From UBA6770 sp965660875 (GTDB taxonomy: Bacteria > Bacteroidota > Bacteroidia > Flavobacteriales_G > Salibacteraceae): a stretch of DNA of 64,000 nucleotides. Below are positions 28,193 through 36,646 of the stretch, piece by piece (the stretch's first letter is position 1; every line of letters starts with the position of its first letter). The DNA lies in contig CBFIBQ010000001.1 in assembly GCA_965660875.1 (NCBI GenBank), positions 124,001 to 188,000 of the forward strand. The letters are read 5' to 3'. The notes below the pieces were generated by a model. The model worked only from the letters and a program-made list of their open reading frames with translations, had not been told where the DNA came from and did not search any database. The position numbers were made by a program, and so were the translations under genes.

Positions 28193-29428
28193 ATGACTGC
28201 CGACTCCAAGCCCAAATTCACCCCATATCAATTCCTATTGGTAGCTATCATTGCGGCAGTATTATTGACTATTGTTTTGGACTACATGACTACCTCTGCT
28301 TTGTCAGCCATCCTACTTCCAGAACTTAAGATCACCACCAAACAGTTTGGCTTCCTTGCCTCTGCATACCCCATTAGTGCAGGAATAACGGCTATATTAT
28401 TATCGGGATATGCGGACAAATTTGACAGAAAAAAATTACTACTATTCTTTTATTCTGGCTTTTTGCTGGGAGTTCTATTCTGTTCTATTGCACCCTCCTT
28501 TCAAGTATTGATTGTTGCTCGAGTAATTACAGGAACGTTCGGAGGAGTTGTTGGTTCTATTTGCTTTGCCATCATAGCCGATTTATTTGAAACGAATCAA
28601 AGAGGAAGGGCCATGGGGTTTCTGCAAATGGCTTCTGCCGGGACTCAAATTTTAGGTTTACCACTTGGGCTCTATTTGGCTTCGGAGTATGATTGGCATT
28701 TAGCTTTTGGACTGATATTATTTATAGGAATCATTGCCTTATTTCTTGTCGTCTGGAAAATAAATCCCGTAAACGGGCATCTTAAAAACCCTTTTAAAGT
28801 CAATCCTTTACTTCATTCATTAAAGATAATGAGCAAAAGAAATTATTTAATCGTGTTTCTTAATAATACGGTATTGGTAGCAGGAGATGTTATTTTAATG
28901 ACATTCAGCTCTGCCTTTTGCACCAATAACCTTGGAGTAGGTCTTGACGATCTTCCTTTACTTTATGGAATTGCAGGGGTTTCTACTTTCGTTTTCTCCC
29001 CCATTGTTGGTCGATTAACAGATAAATATGGTACACTAAGCGTTTTTATAACAGGAACTGTTATTACCATTTTGACGGTTGCAGTATTTACGAACTTGGG
29101 AATAAGCCCACTATGGACAGTTATTATCGTTCATACCCTCATATTTGTTGGAACTAATGCTCGAAGTATCTCATCTTCAGCAATTGGAACAGTTGTTCCT
29201 GAGGTAGAAGATCGAGGCGCATTTATGGCTCTTGATGCGGCTATGCAACTGGCTGTTGCAGGTTCGGCAGCCATTGTAGCCGGGTTGATTGTATTTCAAT
29301 CGGATAATGGAATGATAAATAATTTTTCCAGCTTAGGAGTTGTAGTAATTTTATTAATGGCAATAACAATTGGATTGATGGTTGTTATTAATCGAATGGT
29401 AAAAAGAAGGAATACCACCTTAGACTAA
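28193..29428 (+). CDS. MFS transporter
   Basis: 411 aa inner-membrane permease with about 12 predicted transmembrane helices. The N-half has the MFS loop 2-3 motif in GYADKFDRKKLLLF and the second half a related GRLTDKYGTLSVF. The strongly hydrophobic segments (FLLVAIIAAVLLTIVLDYM, SAGITAILLS, IIALFLVVWKI) alternate with short polar loops. It resembles drug or sugar efflux DHA1 members, but the substrate cannot be read from sequence. It starts 9 bp after the TolB/TPR/AraC regulator and is probably under its control. Confidence 0.92.
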   Translation: MTADSKPKFTPYQFLLVAIIAAVLLTIVLDYMTTSALSAILLPELKITTKQFGFLASAYPISAGITAILLSGYADKFDRKKLLLFFYSGFLLGVLFCSIAPSFQVLIVARVITGTFGGVVGSICFAIIADLFETNQRGRAMGFLQMASAGTQILGLPLGLYLASEYDWHLAFGLILFIGIIALFLVVWKINPVNGHLKNPFKVNPLLHSLKIMSKRNYLIVFLNNTVLVAGDVILMTFSSAFCTNNLGVGLDDLPLLYGIAGVSTFVFSPIVGRLTDKYGTLSVFITGTVITILTVAVFTNLGISPLWTVIIVHTLIFVGTNARSISSSAIGTVVPEVEDRGAFMALDAAMQLAVAGSAAIVAGLIVFQSDNGMINNFSSLGVVVILLMAITIGLMVVINRMVKRRNTTLD

Positions 29429-29757
29429 AGTTTTGAAATCCATTTGCACCCTGCGTATGCAGCCTCATTGGTAAAATCATAGATACCATAGTGTAAAGCA
29501 ACCCGCTTTCACTGAGGAATTATTACAAACTGAGCCAAAGAGTCCACTCAAGGACTTAGTTCTAAATCTCAATAATAAGTCCGAAATTACATTTCAGGAC
29601 GATTCACCCTCGTCTTCATTTCACATTTGCCTCGTCGATTCAAAAAAGCATTGTGGAGGATTTAGGGGTGACGATTCCTTTTTCTTTCACTTACTAAAAA
29701 AATGAAATCGGATTAGTTATAAAAATCGAATATTAAAAACAAAGAAAAATAATTATC
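29429..29757. other. Intergenic region, no gene recognised
   Basis: About 330 bp between the MFS gene and the next outer-membrane protein. I found no frame with recognisable product on either strand and no strong palindrome beyond a small GAGTCC/GGACTT pair. The final 50 bp are very A-rich and probably hold the promoter of the gene at 29758. Confidence 0.5.
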
Positions 29758-30408
29758 ATGAAAAATCTATTTACAACTCTATTACTTTCTTGCACGCTTA
29801 GTGCATTTGCTCAAACTGATTCAACAAAGGTTAAAGAATCTGAAGTTGATTATAAGTGGAGGGTCAGTACACCTTATTTCATAATTGGAGACCTAATTGG
29901 AAAGGGATGGATAACAAACCGAACGAGCACACAAATGGTAGAGTTACATGCGAAACGAAATCTCGATAACAAGAATATCATTGGGGTAAAGTTTGCCACT
30001 TGGCGATTATTTCAACCCATGGGAATTACCTGGTGGGATGGTGTAGTGGAAAAAATGGAGTCTGGCGAAGAATATTACGATGGGTTTCTTAGAGAAACTG
30101 GAATAGGCATCACATACCAACGTATGCTTTGGAAAGGTCTTTTTGCGACTGTTGAAGTTCTACCGCAATTTCAAACCTATACCGATCTGGAAGGTAACAA
30201 GATTAAAAATGGGTTTAAAGTTTACAACTCGGTTCATTTGGGATACCATTTCGCGTTTTTTAAGGAGCGATTTTTCGTTGAACCCCAAGTTCATGTCAAC
30301 CAGTGGATGTTTGACAACAACTCGCCTGCAGGGTTTAAGGAGCATGACGATAAATATGGAAACGTCTTTCCTTTTGAGCCGAACATTTACGTAGGGTTTA
30401 AATTTTAA
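29758..30408 (+). CDS. Putative outer-membrane beta-barrel protein
   Basis: 216 aa with signal peptide MKNLFTTLLLSCTLSAFAQ. The mature part alternates polar and aromatic residues as in a small barrel: WRVSTPYFIIGDLIGKGW, TRNLDNKNIIGVKFATWRLF, GIGITYQRMLWKGLFATVEVLPQF, GFKVYNSVHLGYHFAFFKERF, and it ends in a terminal Phe strand (NIYVGFKF), the usual BAM recognition signal. No family could be named. A strong hairpin terminator follows 7 bp after the stop, so it is probably a single-gene transcript. Confidence 0.8.
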   Translation: MKNLFTTLLLSCTLSAFAQTDSTKVKESEVDYKWRVSTPYFIIGDLIGKGWITNRTSTQMVELHAKRNLDNKNIIGVKFATWRLFQPMGITWWDGVVEKMESGEEYYDGFLRETGIGITYQRMLWKGLFATVEVLPQFQTYTDLEGNKIKNGFKVYNSVHLGYHFAFFKERFFVEPQVHVNQWMFDNNSPAGFKEHDDKYGNVFPFEPNIYVGFKF

Positions 30409-30415
30409 TCTTAGT

Positions 30416-30456
30416 CTGACAATTCAGGAGTAATAACTTCTGGATTGTCAGCTTTT
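30416..30456 (+). terminator. Rho-independent terminator
   Basis: CTGACAATTCAGGAGT (30416-30431), loop AATA, ACTTCTGGATTGTCAG (30436-30451): 16-bp stem with two non-Watson-Crick pairs, followed by CTTTTAG. Confidence 0.8.
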
Positions 30457-30524
30457 AGTACTTTATTTGAACCAAAGTGCCTAGCGGGTAGTTTACTATA
30501 GCTAAATTCCAAACAATTTAGACT

Positions 30525-31100
30525 CTGAAAGAAGCAGATAAATACTGTCCTAAAGACAAAAGTGACTGGAGAAAATGGCTCAAAACAAACCATCTTCAAA
30601 AGGATGCGATTTGGCTCATTTTTTACAAAAAAAGTTCACCGAAATACAATTTAAGTTGGAGCGAAGCCGTAGATGAGGCACTTTGCTTTGGTTGGATTGA
30701 TAGCACAAAAAGAACCATTGACAGTGACTCCTACCAGCAGTATTTTACCAAGAGAAAAGCCAAGAGCAATTGGTCTAAAATCAATAAGGATAAAGTGGCC
30801 GTCTTAATTGACAAAGAACTTATGGCTGAGGCTGGTTATAGAACCATTGAAATTGCAAAAGAGAATGGTTCTTGGACAATTTTAGATGGAGTTGAAGCCC
30901 TAATTACTCCCGAGGACTTAAAGGCAGAATTTACAAATTTTAAGGGCTCAAAGGAATATTTCGATAGTCTAAGCAACTCAATCAAAAAAGGCTTATTGTA
31001 TTGGGTTATTTCTGCTAAAAGAGAAGATACACGACGCAAAAGAGTGCTAGAAGTAGCAGAAAATGCCGGTAATAAAATGAAGCCAAAACAATTCAGGTAG
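30525..31100 (+). CDS. YdeI/OmpD-associated (bacteriocin-protection-like) family protein
   Basis: The frame downstream of GTG 30795 is only the C-terminal half. The same frame is open back to TAG at 30519-30521 and encodes the conserved N-terminal half: DWRKWLKTNHLQKDAIWLIF, SWSEAVDEALCFGWIDSTKR, YQQYFTKRKAKSNWSKIN. The only start-like codon before it is CTG at 30525 (CTG AAA GAA GCA), giving 191 aa, the normal family length. The start is therefore uncertain: an unusual CTG, or a mutated ATG. This family is found near stress and antibiotic-response genes; biochemical function is not established. It precedes a TolB/TPR/AraC regulator by about 57 bp; a relic of a second copy sits at 26208. Confidence 0.75.
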   Translation: MKEADKYCPKDKSDWRKWLKTNHLQKDAIWLIFYKKSSPKYNLSWSEAVDEALCFGWIDSTKRTIDSDSYQQYFTKRKAKSNWSKINKDKVAVLIDKELMAEAGYRTIEIAKENGSWTILDGVEALITPEDLKAEFTNFKGSKEYFDSLSNSIKKGLLYWVISAKREDTRRKRVLEVAENAGNKMKPKQFR

Positions 31101-31157
31101 TTTCAAAAAGGAATTCAAAGAAGCATTAATTTAGTCACCAGCTTCTAAAATATTCCT

Positions 31158-32945
31158 TTGAAAGATAAATCCATAGCTGTACTGCCATTCGTTAACATGA
31201 GCTCTAATCCAGAGAACGAGTATTTCAGCGATGGAATCACCGAAGAAATCATTAATGCCCTAGCAAAGATTGATGGACTAAAAGTTACCTCACGGACTTC
31301 AGCATTCTATTTCAAAGGCAAAAACATTCCAATTACTCAAATTGGAAACGAATTAGGCGTTTCAACGCTTCTTGAAGGAAGTGTTCGACTATCTGGAGAT
31401 TCTATGCGAATAACGGCACAATTGATTGATGCTACCAACGACTTTCATTTTTGGTCGGAAACTTGGGACCGTCAACTGAACAACATTTTTGAAGTTCAGG
31501 ATGAAATTAGCCAATTAATTGCTGACCGTTTGCGCGAGCACTTTGGACACTTCGAAATTCAAGAGCATTTAGTTGATCAGAAAATTGAAAGTTTAGACGC
31601 CTATACCCTTTATCTAAAAGGGCGGTTTCACATGAACAAGTGGAACCCTGATAGTGTAAAACAATCCATTGAGTTCTATCAGGGGGCTTTGAATTTAGAG
31701 CCAAAACATGCACAAGCTATGATAGGCATGGCAGATGCATATAGTTTTTTGGCCACCACTGGTGTTATATCCTACGAAGAAGGATGGGGCAAGTGCGCAC
31801 AGCTCACCCATCAAGCACTGAGCATTGATAATGAATTGCCTGCAGCCTATTACCAGTTAGCCAATATGGCTTTCTTCACGGAATGCGATTTTAGAAAAGC
31901 TTTTGAAATGGTGAACAAAGCCATTACTTTTAATCCCAGCCATGTAGAGTCACAGCAATTCTTATCTTTTCTTTATGTGCTTTCTGGAAAAAAAGAAAGT
32001 GCAAAAAAGCACCTAAACAAAGCGTTGGAAGTTGATCCACTTTCGCAAGAAACACTTTTCTTCAGAGCTTACTTCGATTACATGTTCGAAGAATATCCCA
32101 GCTCACTAAAGCAGCTTAATAGTTGCCTTGAAGTGAACCCTTTGAACATCCCTTGCCATTACGTAAAAACCTTGTGTTTATTGAAAATGGACAGGTATGA
32201 AGACGTCATCAAATACTTTGACTCCCTCCCCTCTCAGGTCATCGTTCCCGGAGAAATGATAGGCTCTTTAACTCTTGCCCACACGTCGCAAGGAAACAAG
32301 GCCGAATCAGCAAAATATACCGAACAATTAATCGAGCTTGCTAATGAAAAGGATGGTTTTACGGCAGATTCGTACCTATTCATGTTATATGGAGCAACTA
32401 ATCAGAACGATAAGTTATTCGATTGGGTAGACGCCGCCATTAAAAAGGGTTCTCCCCTGCTACTGCTGCGTTATTCCGACCCAGTAGTAAATCCTGTTAA
32501 AGATGACCCGAGGTATGAACAGTTTCACAAGCAGCTTTTTCCCGAAGATGTATTCGACCTAAAACCGAAGGATAAACCAAAAAAAGCATTGCTTGATCCT
32601 GAAGCTGCTGAACAATGCAAAGCCCAATTGTTGCAACAGGTAGAGGTGGAAAAAGCGCATCAAAACCCTGACCTTACTTTGCGTTCCTTAGCGGATCAAT
32701 TAGGCATTCATGCCAACCAACTTTCATGGTTATTGAATAATGGTTTTGGTAAGAATTTCAATGAGTTTATCAATCATTATCGTGTAGAGACATTTAAAGA
32801 AATAGCTACTGACCCAGCAAACGCCCATCTCACCATCATGGGCATAGCCTTCGATTGTGGTTTCAATTCAAAAACCGTATTCAACACCTATTTCAAGAAA
32901 GAAACGGGCAAGACCCCAAAGGAATTTCTGAAAAGTGCCTCATGA
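31158..32945 (+). CDS. TolB-like/TPR/AraC-type transcriptional regulator (paralog 2)
   Basis: 595 aa, same length and domain order as the protein at 26396. TolB/FlgO-like residues 1-130 (KSIAVLPFVNMSSNPENEYF, LGVSTLLEGSVRLSGDSMRI), TPR middle (ALNLEPKHAQAMIGMADAYSF, ALEVDPLSQETLFFRAYF), C-terminal AraC HTH (LADQLGIHANQLSWLLNNGFGKNFNEFIN; FDCGFNSKTVFNTYFKKETGKTPKEF). The first codon is TTG, and the 50 bp before it also resemble those of paralog 1 (GCATTAATTTAG, CTTCTAAAA). It overlaps the Crp-like gene by 4 bp (ATGA), so the two are translationally coupled, giving a two-regulator unit. Confidence 0.9.
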   Translation: MKDKSIAVLPFVNMSSNPENEYFSDGITEEIINALAKIDGLKVTSRTSAFYFKGKNIPITQIGNELGVSTLLEGSVRLSGDSMRITAQLIDATNDFHFWSETWDRQLNNIFEVQDEISQLIADRLREHFGHFEIQEHLVDQKIESLDAYTLYLKGRFHMNKWNPDSVKQSIEFYQGALNLEPKHAQAMIGMADAYSFLATTGVISYEEGWGKCAQLTHQALSIDNELPAAYYQLANMAFFTECDFRKAFEMVNKAITFNPSHVESQQFLSFLYVLSGKKESAKKHLNKALEVDPLSQETLFFRAYFDYMFEEYPSSLKQLNSCLEVNPLNIPCHYVKTLCLLKMDRYEDVIKYFDSLPSQVIVPGEMIGSLTLAHTSQGNKAESAKYTEQLIELANEKDGFTADSYLFMLYGATNQNDKLFDWVDAAIKKGSPLLLLRYSDPVVNPVKDDPRYEQFHKQLFPEDVFDLKPKDKPKKALLDPEAAEQCKAQLLQQVEVEKAHQNPDLTLRSLADQLGIHANQLSWLLNNGFGKNFNEFINHYRVETFKEIATDPANAHLTIMGIAFDCGFNSKTVFNTYFKKETGKTPKEFLKSAS

Positions 32946-33502
32946 TAGAATTCTTAAAGCAGGTGCATCCTGTAAAACAAGAGGTTCTTGAAACGTATAT
33001 CGCCCATTGGAAGGAGTATTCGGTCCCCAAGAAAACCATTATGACCTTTCCGGGGGAAACGGAGCGTTACATGTATTATGTTCTCGAAGGGGTTCAAAAG
33101 TCTTACTACCTGAAGGATGACAAGCAGCACATCATTGCATTCACCTATTCGCCATCATTTAGTGGAATACCTGAATCATTTTTAGCGCAAGCACCTTCGG
33201 CTTATTTTTTAGAGACAATTTCGGACAGCAGGTTTCTTCGTATTTCATACGATAAACACCAAGAACTGATGAGTGAGTACCGAGAAATAGAAACGGTGTT
33301 TCGAAAGGCTACCGAGTTTTTATTGATTGGAACATTAGAACGACACTATGAACTCATGGCTTTTGATATAGAATCGCGCTTCAAAGCTTTTTTCAAAAGG
33401 AGCCCACATATGCTCAACATACTAACACAAAAAGATATTGCATCATATCTGAGAATCGATCAAACCAATGTGAGTAAACTGCTCAATTCCATAAAGATAT
33501 AG
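32942..33502 (+). CDS. Crp/Fnr-family (cyclic-nucleotide-binding-like) regulator
   Basis: 186 aa from the ATG at 32942, which overlaps the TGA of the preceding regulator; the longer open frame before it lies inside that gene. Residues about 20-110 are a cNMP-binding beta-roll (KKTIMTFPGETERYMYYVLEGVQKSYYL, FTYSPSFSGIPESFLAQ, RFLRISYDKHQELM). The C-terminal HTH is short and degenerate-looking (MLNILTQKDIASYLRIDQTNVSKLLNSIKI) but has the recognition-helix pattern. The residues that bind cAMP in Crp are not obvious, as in many Bacteroidota Crp-like proteins, so the ligand is unknown. Downstream hydrolase and reductase genes may be its targets. Confidence 0.85.
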   Translation: MIEFLKQVHPVKQEVLETYIAHWKEYSVPKKTIMTFPGETERYMYYVLEGVQKSYYLKDDKQHIIAFTYSPSFSGIPESFLAQAPSAYFLETISDSRFLRISYDKHQELMSEYREIETVFRKATEFLLIGTLERHYELMAFDIESRFKAFFKRSPHMLNILTQKDIASYLRIDQTNVSKLLNSIKI

Positions 33503-33566
33503 AATCTTGGTTCATACCAATATTTAGAATAACAAGCTAAGTGACTTTTGTTTCAAATTATAAACA

Positions 33567-34478
33567 ATGAAACATTTAATCACTTTTTTAAGCCTTGTTA
33601 TTATGAGCACAAACGCAAACGCCCAACAGTGGGTCGACACTAATCTTTATCCTTTTCAACACAATATGATTAGCCTTAAAGCAGGCAACATGCACTATGT
33701 TGATGAAGGCGCAGGAGAAACTATTCTTTTTGTGCATGGCACACCAACTTGGTCATTTTTATACCGAGATTTCATCAAAGAACTGTCAAACAATTATCGC
33801 TGCATAGCTATTGATCATATTGGATTTGGACTTTCAGATAAACCAATTGATTTTTCTGGAAAACCGGAGGATCACGCTAAAAACTTAAGCGAATTCATTT
33901 GCAAATTAGACTTACAAAACGTAACGCTTGTAGTCCATGATTTTGGAGGGCCAATAGGGTTAGCAGCTGGAATAATGAATTCCGAGCGAATCAATAAAGT
34001 TGTGTTGTTCAACAGTTGGCTGTGGTCGACTAAAGAGCGTGAGGATGCCAAGAAAATTGACAAAATGGTCAATAGTCGGCTAGGAAAGTTCTTGTATTTA
34101 AACCTAAACATTTCGCCTAAAGTCCTTTTGAAAAAAGGGTTTGCAAACAAAAAGAATCTTTCAAAAAAAGAACATCAGCACTACCTCAATCCATTTCCAA
34201 AAAAATCAACAAGACATGGGTTATTGAACCTCGCAAAAGCCTTGGTTGGCTCTTCCGACTGGTACCAGCAGCAATGGGAACAAATGGATAAACTGGCAAA
34301 CAAAGAATGGTTAATCATTTGGGGAACCGAAGACGAGCTTATCAAAATGGAGGAGTTATTAAAATGGAAGAACCGACTCCCCCAATCAACTATTGTAGAG
34401 CTTAATTGTGGGCACTTTGTGCAGGAGGAAAAAACAGAAAAATCCATTTCATTGATTTCCAAGTTCCTAAAAAAATAA
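33567..34478 (+). CDS. Alpha/beta hydrolase, haloalkane dehalogenase-like
   Basis: 303 aa with signal peptide (MKHLITFLSLVIMSTNANA), so predicted periplasmic. The haloalkane-dehalogenase pattern is strong: VHGTPTWSFLYRD (oxyanion region with Trp62), nucleophile Asp125 in VVHDFGGPIG instead of Ser, and the late His in NCGHFVQEE. An Asp nucleophile with HGTPTW is diagnostic of dehalogenase/epoxide-hydrolase-type enzymes rather than esterases. Halide-stabilising Trp in the HDFGG position is replaced by Phe, so true dehalogenase activity is uncertain. A second gene of this type lies at 57652. Confidence 0.85.
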   Translation: MKHLITFLSLVIMSTNANAQQWVDTNLYPFQHNMISLKAGNMHYVDEGAGETILFVHGTPTWSFLYRDFIKELSNNYRCIAIDHIGFGLSDKPIDFSGKPEDHAKNLSEFICKLDLQNVTLVVHDFGGPIGLAAGIMNSERINKVVLFNSWLWSTKEREDAKKIDKMVNSRLGKFLYLNLNISPKVLLKKGFANKKNLSKKEHQHYLNPFPKKSTRHGLLNLAKALVGSSDWYQQQWEQMDKLANKEWLIIWGTEDELIKMEELLKWKNRLPQSTIVELNCGHFVQEEKTEKSISLISKFLKK

Positions 34479-34479
34479 A

Positions 34480-34501
34480 GTTCGGATTTGTAATTCCGAA
34501 C
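34480..34501 (+). terminator. Hairpin after the dehalogenase-like gene
   Basis: GTTCGGA (34480-34486) pairs with TCCGAAC (34495-34501) over an 8-nt loop, starting just after the stop. It lacks a clear T-run. Confidence 0.45.
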
Positions 34502-34576
34502 CACTCGTTACGATTACGAACTTCGGTGCACTATTGTACTCGCACATTTGCCTCATAATCTTAAAACACAGATATT

Positions 34577-35554
34577 ATGAAAGCAATTATTACAACAGCC
34601 TACGGATCACCAGAAGTTTTTAAAGTGGATAAGGTGGCTAAACCAGTAGCTAAGCCGAATGAAATTCTTATTCGCGTACACGCCTCATCTGTATCAAAAG
34701 CTGATACCATGATGCGCACAGGAAAGCCTTATATAGGTCGGTTAATGCTTGGTCTTACGAAGCCAAAAAACCCAATCTGGGGAACGGGTTTTGCCGGGGT
34801 TATAGAGTCTGTTGGTTCAGAAGTAACTCAATTTAAAACAGGTGATAAAGTGTTCGGTGAAAATATCGATACCATGGGAACCTACGCAGAGTATGTAACG
34901 GTTCCCGAAGATGGAATTGTAGCCCATTTACCTGAGAACGTAAGCTTTGAAGAAGCAGCTGGCATGTGCGATGGAGGCGTTACTTCGCTCAACTTCCTGC
35001 TCAACCTGGGTAATCTCAAACCTGGACAAAAAGTTCTAATCAACGGCGCTTCTGGCTCATTGGGTACTGCAGCAGTTCAAATTGCGAAGCATTTTGGCGC
35101 AGAAGTTACGGGTGTTTGCAGCACTAAAAATATTGAGTTGGTTAAAGAGCTGGGTGCAGACCACGTGATTGATTACACACAGCAAGACTTTACCGAAAAC
35201 GAAAACAGCTACGACTTAATCTACGATACCGTTGGCGTTCGTTCGTTTGGTGAATGCTGCAAAGCGTTGAAAGAAAATGGGGTGTACGCTTCACCTGTTT
35301 TAGGGATGCCGCTCTTGGGACAAATGATGTTAAGTTCATTCATCGGAACAAAAAGAGCTAAATTCTCGGCCACAGGTACATTGCCAGTGAAAGAAACCAA
35401 ACGTTTGCTTAACATACTACTCGAAATCATCGAAGCGGGAAACCTGAAAGTAATTGTGGACAGAAAATATTCTTTGGAAGAGATCGTGGAAGCTCACAAA
35501 TATGTTGACAAGGGACATAAAAAAGGTAATGTGGTTTTGAAGCCCGTGGCATAA
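34577..35554 (+). CDS. Zinc-independent MDR reductase (quinone oxidoreductase-like), copy 1
   Basis: 325 aa NAD(P)H-dependent medium-chain reductase. The N-terminal GroES-like fold has SSVSKADTMMRTGKPY and GTGFAGVIESVGSEVTQFKTGDKVFGE; the Rossmann part has NGASGSLGTAAVQIAKHFGAEVTGVCSTKN. The zinc ligands of alcohol dehydrogenases are absent, which fits the quinone/enone reductase branch. It reduces quinones or alpha,beta-unsaturated carbonyls in related enzymes; substrate not known here. A paralog lies 1.1 kb downstream (36647), with a small membrane gene and a hydrolase between, so the block 34577-37582 is likely one operon. Confidence 0.9.
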   Translation: MKAIITTAYGSPEVFKVDKVAKPVAKPNEILIRVHASSVSKADTMMRTGKPYIGRLMLGLTKPKNPIWGTGFAGVIESVGSEVTQFKTGDKVFGENIDTMGTYAEYVTVPEDGIVAHLPENVSFEEAAGMCDGGVTSLNFLLNLGNLKPGQKVLINGASGSLGTAAVQIAKHFGAEVTGVCSTKNIELVKELGADHVIDYTQQDFTENENSYDLIYDTVGVRSFGECCKALKENGVYASPVLGMPLLGQMMLSSFIGTKRAKFSATGTLPVKETKRLLNILLEIIEAGNLKVIVDRKYSLEEIVEAHKYVDKGHKKGNVVLKPVA

Positions 35555-35574
35555 AAAATAAGTCGGTAACTGAT

Positions 35575-35739
35575 TTGAAAAAGAATAAAACGAATTATGT
35601 AGCAGTAGGTATTGCCCTGGGTGTTGCAATTGGAGCCATAATAGGGGCGACCTGGAAGAATATGGCGATTGGTATCTCATTGGGCATTTCTATCGGAGCC
35701 GCTCTCGGATATACTGCAAAAAAGAGAAGAAACGAATGA
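35575..35739 (+). CDS. Small glycine-zipper-like membrane protein
   Basis: 54 aa from TTG 35575, only 20 bp after the reductase. Two hydrophobic stretches rich in Gly/Ala spaced as in a glycine zipper: YVAVGIALGVAIGAIIGATW and AIGISLGISIGAALGY, followed by a basic tail KKRRNE. Predicted as a helical hairpin in the inner membrane. The stop TGA overlaps the ATG of the next gene (ATGA at 35736-35739), strong support that it is really translated. Function unknown. It is too short for most automatic gene callers. Confidence 0.75.
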   Translation: MKKNKTNYVAVGIALGVAIGAIIGATWKNMAIGISLGISIGAALGYTAKKRRNE

Positions 35740-36617
35740 CATCACTGTATAAAACACCGCAAGGCAAAAGCGATATTTTGAGTCTATACGACCAAAAATT
35801 AGAGGTGCTCAACATTGACTATGAGTACATTCAAGTTGAAACGAGCTTTGGTAAAACAAATATCATAGCAACTGGAAAACCCTCCAATCCGCCAATAATC
35901 TTAGTTCACGGCTCCAATGGTTGCGCACCCATTGCACTGGAGACTTATCCTATTTTACATAAGTCCTTCAGGGTATTTGCTGTAGATGTAATTGCGCAGC
36001 CGAATAAAAGTGCCGAAACCAGACCGAGTATGAAAGATGACTCGTACGGAAAATGGATGAATGAGGTTATTACCAAACTCAATATTGACAATGTAACAAT
36101 GGCCGGCTTTTCATTTGGTGGTTTGGTAATTCTTAAAACGCTTCAGCACGACGAAAGCAAGGTCAAAGAAGTGTACCTATCGGCGCCAGCCTATCTTGTT
36201 AATGGCAATCCGATAAAGGCATTATTCAAAGTCTTCATTCCAATGAGACGTTATATGAGTTCAAGGAATACAAAGTTTGTTGAAGCTTTTTTAAAAGATT
36301 TGTTTACCGAAAGAGACGAATTCGCTATCAAATACCTATCAAAAGTTTTCTTGCATTTTAAAATGGATTTCACCCAGGTACCAGTTATATCAAGTAAAAA
36401 GGCAAGGGACATAAAAACCCCCATTACACTTATCGCAGCAAAAAAAGATGTACTGTTTCCTGGTGAAAAAATGCTCAAAAGAGCTTCTAGCATATTCCCA
36501 TCACTTAAGAATAGTATGCTACTCGAAAACTCAAAACACGTTCAGTCTGCAAGCGATAATCTTCTTATTGAAAACCTGATTTTAAGAGGTTTAGAAAACC
36601 AAAATAACCCCATTTAA
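35736..36617 (+). CDS. Alpha/beta hydrolase
   Basis: 293 aa without a signal peptide. Motifs: HGSNGCAP (oxyanion loop), AGFSFGGLV with the nucleophile Ser in G-x-S-x-G near residue 127, LIAAKKDVLFPGE (acid region, Asp) and the catalytic His in ENSKHVQSA near 270. The cap region (about 155-215) is variable and hides the substrate. Typical of esterases, thioesterases or MhpC-like C-C hydrolases; the choice cannot be made. It overlaps the small membrane gene by 4 bp and lies 30 bp before the second MDR reductase, so it belongs to the same operon. Confidence 0.9.
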   Translation: MTSLYKTPQGKSDILSLYDQKLEVLNIDYEYIQVETSFGKTNIIATGKPSNPPIILVHGSNGCAPIALETYPILHKSFRVFAVDVIAQPNKSAETRPSMKDDSYGKWMNEVITKLNIDNVTMAGFSFGGLVILKTLQHDESKVKEVYLSAPAYLVNGNPIKALFKVFIPMRRYMSSRNTKFVEAFLKDLFTERDEFAIKYLSKVFLHFKMDFTQVPVISSKKARDIKTPITLIAAKKDVLFPGEKMLKRASSIFPSLKNSMLLENSKHVQSASDNLLIENLILRGLENQNNPI

Positions 36618-36646
36618 TTTTAGAAGTAAACAAAGCCAAAGAAGAT

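Noticed and set aside
32855..32941. Longer start for the Crp-like regulator
   Set aside because: It would lie inside the AraC domain of the preceding gene in another frame; the ATGA overlap at 32942 is the typical coupled start.
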